In this document: positions 61,998 to 64,000 of the stretch, piece after piece
How the letters are laid out: each line of letters starts with the position of its first letter
How positions within the stretch are numbered: position 1 is the stretch's first letter
Origin: Paraburkholderia adhaesiva
Lineage (GTDB): Bacteria; Pseudomonadota; Gammaproteobacteria; Burkholderiales; Burkholderiaceae
NCBI RefSeq assembly: GCF_021390575.1
Contig: NZ_JAJEJQ010000002.1
Location: 1,612,001-1,676,000, forward strand
Direction: 5' to 3'
Length of the DNA: 64,000 bases
Notes under the pieces: model-generated
Databases searched by the model: none
What the model saw: the letters and a program-made list of their open reading frames with translations, nothing else
Told to the model about the DNA's origin: nothing
Made by a program: the position numbers and the translations under genes

Positions 61998-62708
61998 ATG
62001 ACACTGGATCACACCGCAACGACAATCGGTAGTAGAACCCTGTCGAACCAGACACTCAGTCGTGCCGATATTCACCGACTAATCGGCGAGTCGGACGAAC
62101 CATTGCACTTCCAGGATTGCGATCTGGAAGGTGCAGACCTCGCACGGCTGGAATTGCGCGGTGCGACGTTTGAGCGATGCGTGATCGTCGAGACATCGTT
62201 TTTTGGCGCATCGCTCGCCCAGACCCGTTGGATTCGATGCCGTGCGCGCGAGGCCGATTTTGGGTCAGCGGACCTCGTCGACGCCACATTCCAGTCGAGT
62301 GATCTCAACAATACGAGTTGGAGGCGCGCGAAACTGGGATCGGCCCGCTTCAAAGAATGCAAGCTGACGGGAGCCAATATCGAGGACTGCGCGACACTCG
62401 GCCTCGAATTCGTGGAGACGCTGCTGGTCGGTGCACATTTACGGCGGTTGTCCTTCCGCAAAGCGACGCTCAAGAATCTCGATTTCTCAGATGCCGACCT
62501 CGCCGGCGCAGATTTTCGCGACGCTATATTCGAGGGCGGCAGTCTCAGAAACGCACAACTAACGGATGCCCGATTTGACGGCGCAGATCTGCGCGGAGTG
62601 GATCTGAGTGGCGTGCGCCTCGTCGACGCCGGACTGTTTCGAGGCGCAACGATCTCATCCCAGCAGGCAGCAGCCCTGGTGACCGAACTGGGCCTACGGG
62701 TGGTATGA
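61998..62708 (+). CDS. Pentapeptide-repeat protein, Qnr-like
   Basis: This 236-aa right-handed beta-helix protein is built of A(D/N)LXX-type pentapeptide repeats from about residue 37 to 215 (DCDLEGADLARLELRGATFE, FSDADLAGADFRDAIFEGGS). It ends with VDLSGVRL then ISSQQAAALVTELGLRVV, much like the Qnr C-terminus (GVDLQGVKLDNYQASLLMER). A middle break in the repeats with a charged loop also resembles Qnr. Such proteins mimic DNA and protect gyrase from quinolones or toxins. ATG 61998 was chosen; the frame is open from 61914. Antibiotic resistance is a hypothesis. Confidence 0.88.
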   Translation: MTLDHTATTIGSRTLSNQTLSRADIHRLIGESDEPLHFQDCDLEGADLARLELRGATFERCVIVETSFFGASLAQTRWIRCRAREADFGSADLVDATFQSSDLNNTSWRRAKLGSARFKECKLTGANIEDCATLGLEFVETLLVGAHLRRLSFRKATLKNLDFSDADLAGADFRDAIFEGGSLRNAQLTDARFDGADLRGVDLSGVRLVDAGLFRGATISSQQAAALVTELGLRVV

Positions 62709-62779
62709 CGTTGGCCGCTGCGCAGCACTCGAAGGGGCGTTGGTTTGATACGCCACAATGGCCTGAACCTTGCCGGTCG

Positions 62780-62979
62780 AATGGCAAGGTTGGACGCGGA
62801 TCGTGGCAAATTTGACTGGAGAGCTGAAGGCGGTCATCGATCGCATTCGCGCTCGGAAGACCACACGGAAGATCGCCAGAGCGACGCTCGTAGTTAACAA
62901 GAAAGGCGAGCGCATGACAGTGGGATGCCCTGCCGAATTGCGGAGCGGTCTGGAGACCGGATTTCGCGACGAAATTTAG
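62780..62979 (+). pseudogene. Tyrosine recombinase (integrase) remnant
   Basis: The open frame reads LTGELKAVIDRIRARKTTRK, ARATLVVNKKGERMTVGCPA. This resembles the region before the second catalytic box of phage-type integrases (ELxAVIDRxRAR ... TLVVNxKGxxMT), but none of the active-site Arg/His/Tyr residues is present. It is a short decayed piece flanked by non-coding DNA. Confidence 0.45.
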
Positions 62980-63258
62980 TTCGAGGTCGTCTTGTGCAGG
63001 GGCGCCACAAACGCCTCGGCTTGCATGGCATTGGCGGGAACGAGATTCAGGAATTCGTCTTGATGCGAGTCCACGGTCGTCGTCGTTGCGTTGCAAGCAT
63101 GGCGCCCAGAGTATCGGACCGTTGCCGACCAAAATGAGACATCTGACCCGGACTTCACGAATGACCGCTCAAGTACCCACACTTGCCCCCGATTGCCGCT
63201 ATACGAACGCCACCAACGCCGCGCCTCCTGGCGCGCATGCACCTGTTGTAACAACGCT
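62980..63258. other. Gene-free segment
   Basis: No supportable gene in about 280 bp. The minus-strand frame 62976-63305 has no RBS and overlaps the transporter end; it is not annotated. Confidence 0.4.
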
Positions 63259-64000
63259 TCAATTTGCACATGCCTTGATCGGCGATCCAGATTTTGCGAG
63301 GCCAAGCCATATTGTCATAAGGCTCAAAAGTGTCACGGCGAAGGCGAGCATCACGGCGACATGCAGTCCCGCGGCGAGATCGCCGGACTCGGGGTGCACG
63401 AGCGAACCGAACACGCCCACGCCCACGACGCCGCCGATCTGTCGCGCGGTATTCAGCACGCCCGAAGCAATGCCGATGGACGTCGATTCGACATGCGCGA
63501 GCACAGCGGTATTGATCGACGGCACCGCGAGCGCGACGCCGGTGCCGACGGCCAGCAAGGGCAACGCGATGGCGAGCGCGTTACTGTCCGCTCGGACAAA
63601 CGCCAGCGAGACATAACCGAGCGCCGCCAGCGACTGGCCTACGACCATCGGCAAGCGATGACCGAAGCGCGCGGTGAGGCGGCCCGATACGACGTTTGCG
63701 ACGGTCACGACGGCGGTCATCGGCAGGAATGCGATGCCGGTTTCGAGCGGCGTGTCGTGACGCGCATTCTGGAAGAACAGGCTCATCGCGAACATCAATC
63801 CGTAATAGCCAAAGTTAAGCGTGAGGCCCGTGATCGAACTTACGTTCAGCACGGCGTTGCGAAATAGCGCGAGCGGCAACAGCGGCTGCGCGTGACGCGC
63901 CTCGACGGCGATGAACAACGCTCCCGCCGCCAGCGCAGCCGCAAGGCTCGTCATGACCGTCGCGCTCGTCCAGCCGAGCCGGCCGCTTTCGATGACGGCA
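63259..64000 (-). CDS. MFS drug-efflux transporter, partial (window edge)
   Basis: The last 247 codons of a 14-helix EmrB/QacA-type MFS exporter are present; the start lies beyond 64000. Codons at 63955-63999 continue the frame upstream (AVIESGRLGWTSATVMTSLA), so it is not a complete gene starting at 63954. Helices seen include ALAAGALFIAVEARHAQPLL, GLTLNFGYYGLMFAMSLFFQ, PMTAVVTVANVVSGRLTARF and GVVGVGVFGSLV. Substrate unknown. Confidence 0.9.
   Translation of the reverse strand, partial: AVIESGRLGWTSATVMTSLAAALAAGALFIAVEARHAQPLLPLALFRNAVLNVSSITGLTLNFGYYGLMFAMSLFFQNARHDTPLETGIAFLPMTAVVTVANVVSGRLTARFGHRLPMVVGQSLAALGYVSLAFVRADSNALAIALPLLAVGTGVALAVPSINTAVLAHVESTSIGIASGVLNTARQIGGVVGVGVFGSLVHPESGDLAAGLHVAVMLAFAVTLLSLMTIWLGLAKSGSPIKACAN

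Noticed and set aside
1..64000. CRISPR arrays, rRNA, tRNA, retron or phage-defence systems
   Set aside because: No regular repeat-spacer series, no RNA gene signature and no defence-type gene pairs were found by reading.

Overview
The window is GC-rich DNA, densely coded in long same-strand runs with ATGA/GTGA stop-start overlaps. Its gene content (Pel polysaccharide operon, RND efflux, many short-chain dehydrogenases, LysR/TetR regulators, IS3-family elements) suggests a betaproteobacterium of the Burkholderia/Paraburkholderia/Caballeronia group. That placement is inferred from gene style, not proven. No rRNA, tRNA or CRISPR array was found.

Layout. (1) 81-11385, minus strand: a ten-gene run that opens with a membrane-fusion lipoprotein and an RND pump. 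It continues into a seven-gene Mrp-type cation/proton antiporter set (E-F-G-A'B-C-D-D') and ends with the outer-membrane channel, so the antiporter sits inside the efflux operon. (2) 11470-14211: arginine deiminase and an arginine/ornithine-type permease, without arcB or arcC. (3) 14573-16558: a family I CoA-transferase with an extra C-terminal region. (4) 16751-30800: pelABCDEFG followed by a galE-type epimerase whose gatekeeper position is Cys, which fits supply of N-acetylhexosamine precursors to Pel. (5) 30801-33050: a long gene-free pel upstream region, two unrecognised small ORFs and an orphan membrane protein. (6) 33496-38659: a chemoreceptor, then a TetR gene divergent from a SnoaL-like/SDR gene pair that is split by an IS3-family element inserted at the stop codon of the first gene. 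(7) 39070-41734: LysR divergent from a Tat-exported MmgE/PrpD protein. (8) 42076-45230: three SDR-type oxidoreductases with a TetR regulator and a shared operator-like motif. (9) 45323-47843: TrmB-type regulator divergent from a RidA-MFS pair, with two related palindromes between them. (10) 47993-55010: a loose region of small stress-type proteins (SpoIIAA-like, VOC, UspA, GYD, ACT, alpha/beta hydrolase) mixed with remnants of a transposase, HTH genes and a hydrolase. (11) 55223-56218: two truncated genes facing each other across a rearrangement scar. (12) 56282-61533: an ABC importer followed on the same strand by nitrile hydratase alpha and beta subunits. (13) 61998-64000: a Qnr-like pentapeptide-repeat protein, an integrase remnant, and an MFS drug exporter cut by the window edge.

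The strongest candidates for something unusual are the RND+Mrp super-operon, in which the second D-type subunit lacks the conserved membrane glutamate, and the ABC importer-nitrile hydratase unit. The Pel cluster is a complete, recognisable biofilm-matrix system with its c-di-GMP receptor motif intact. All functions are read from protein sequence by eye; no database search was run.
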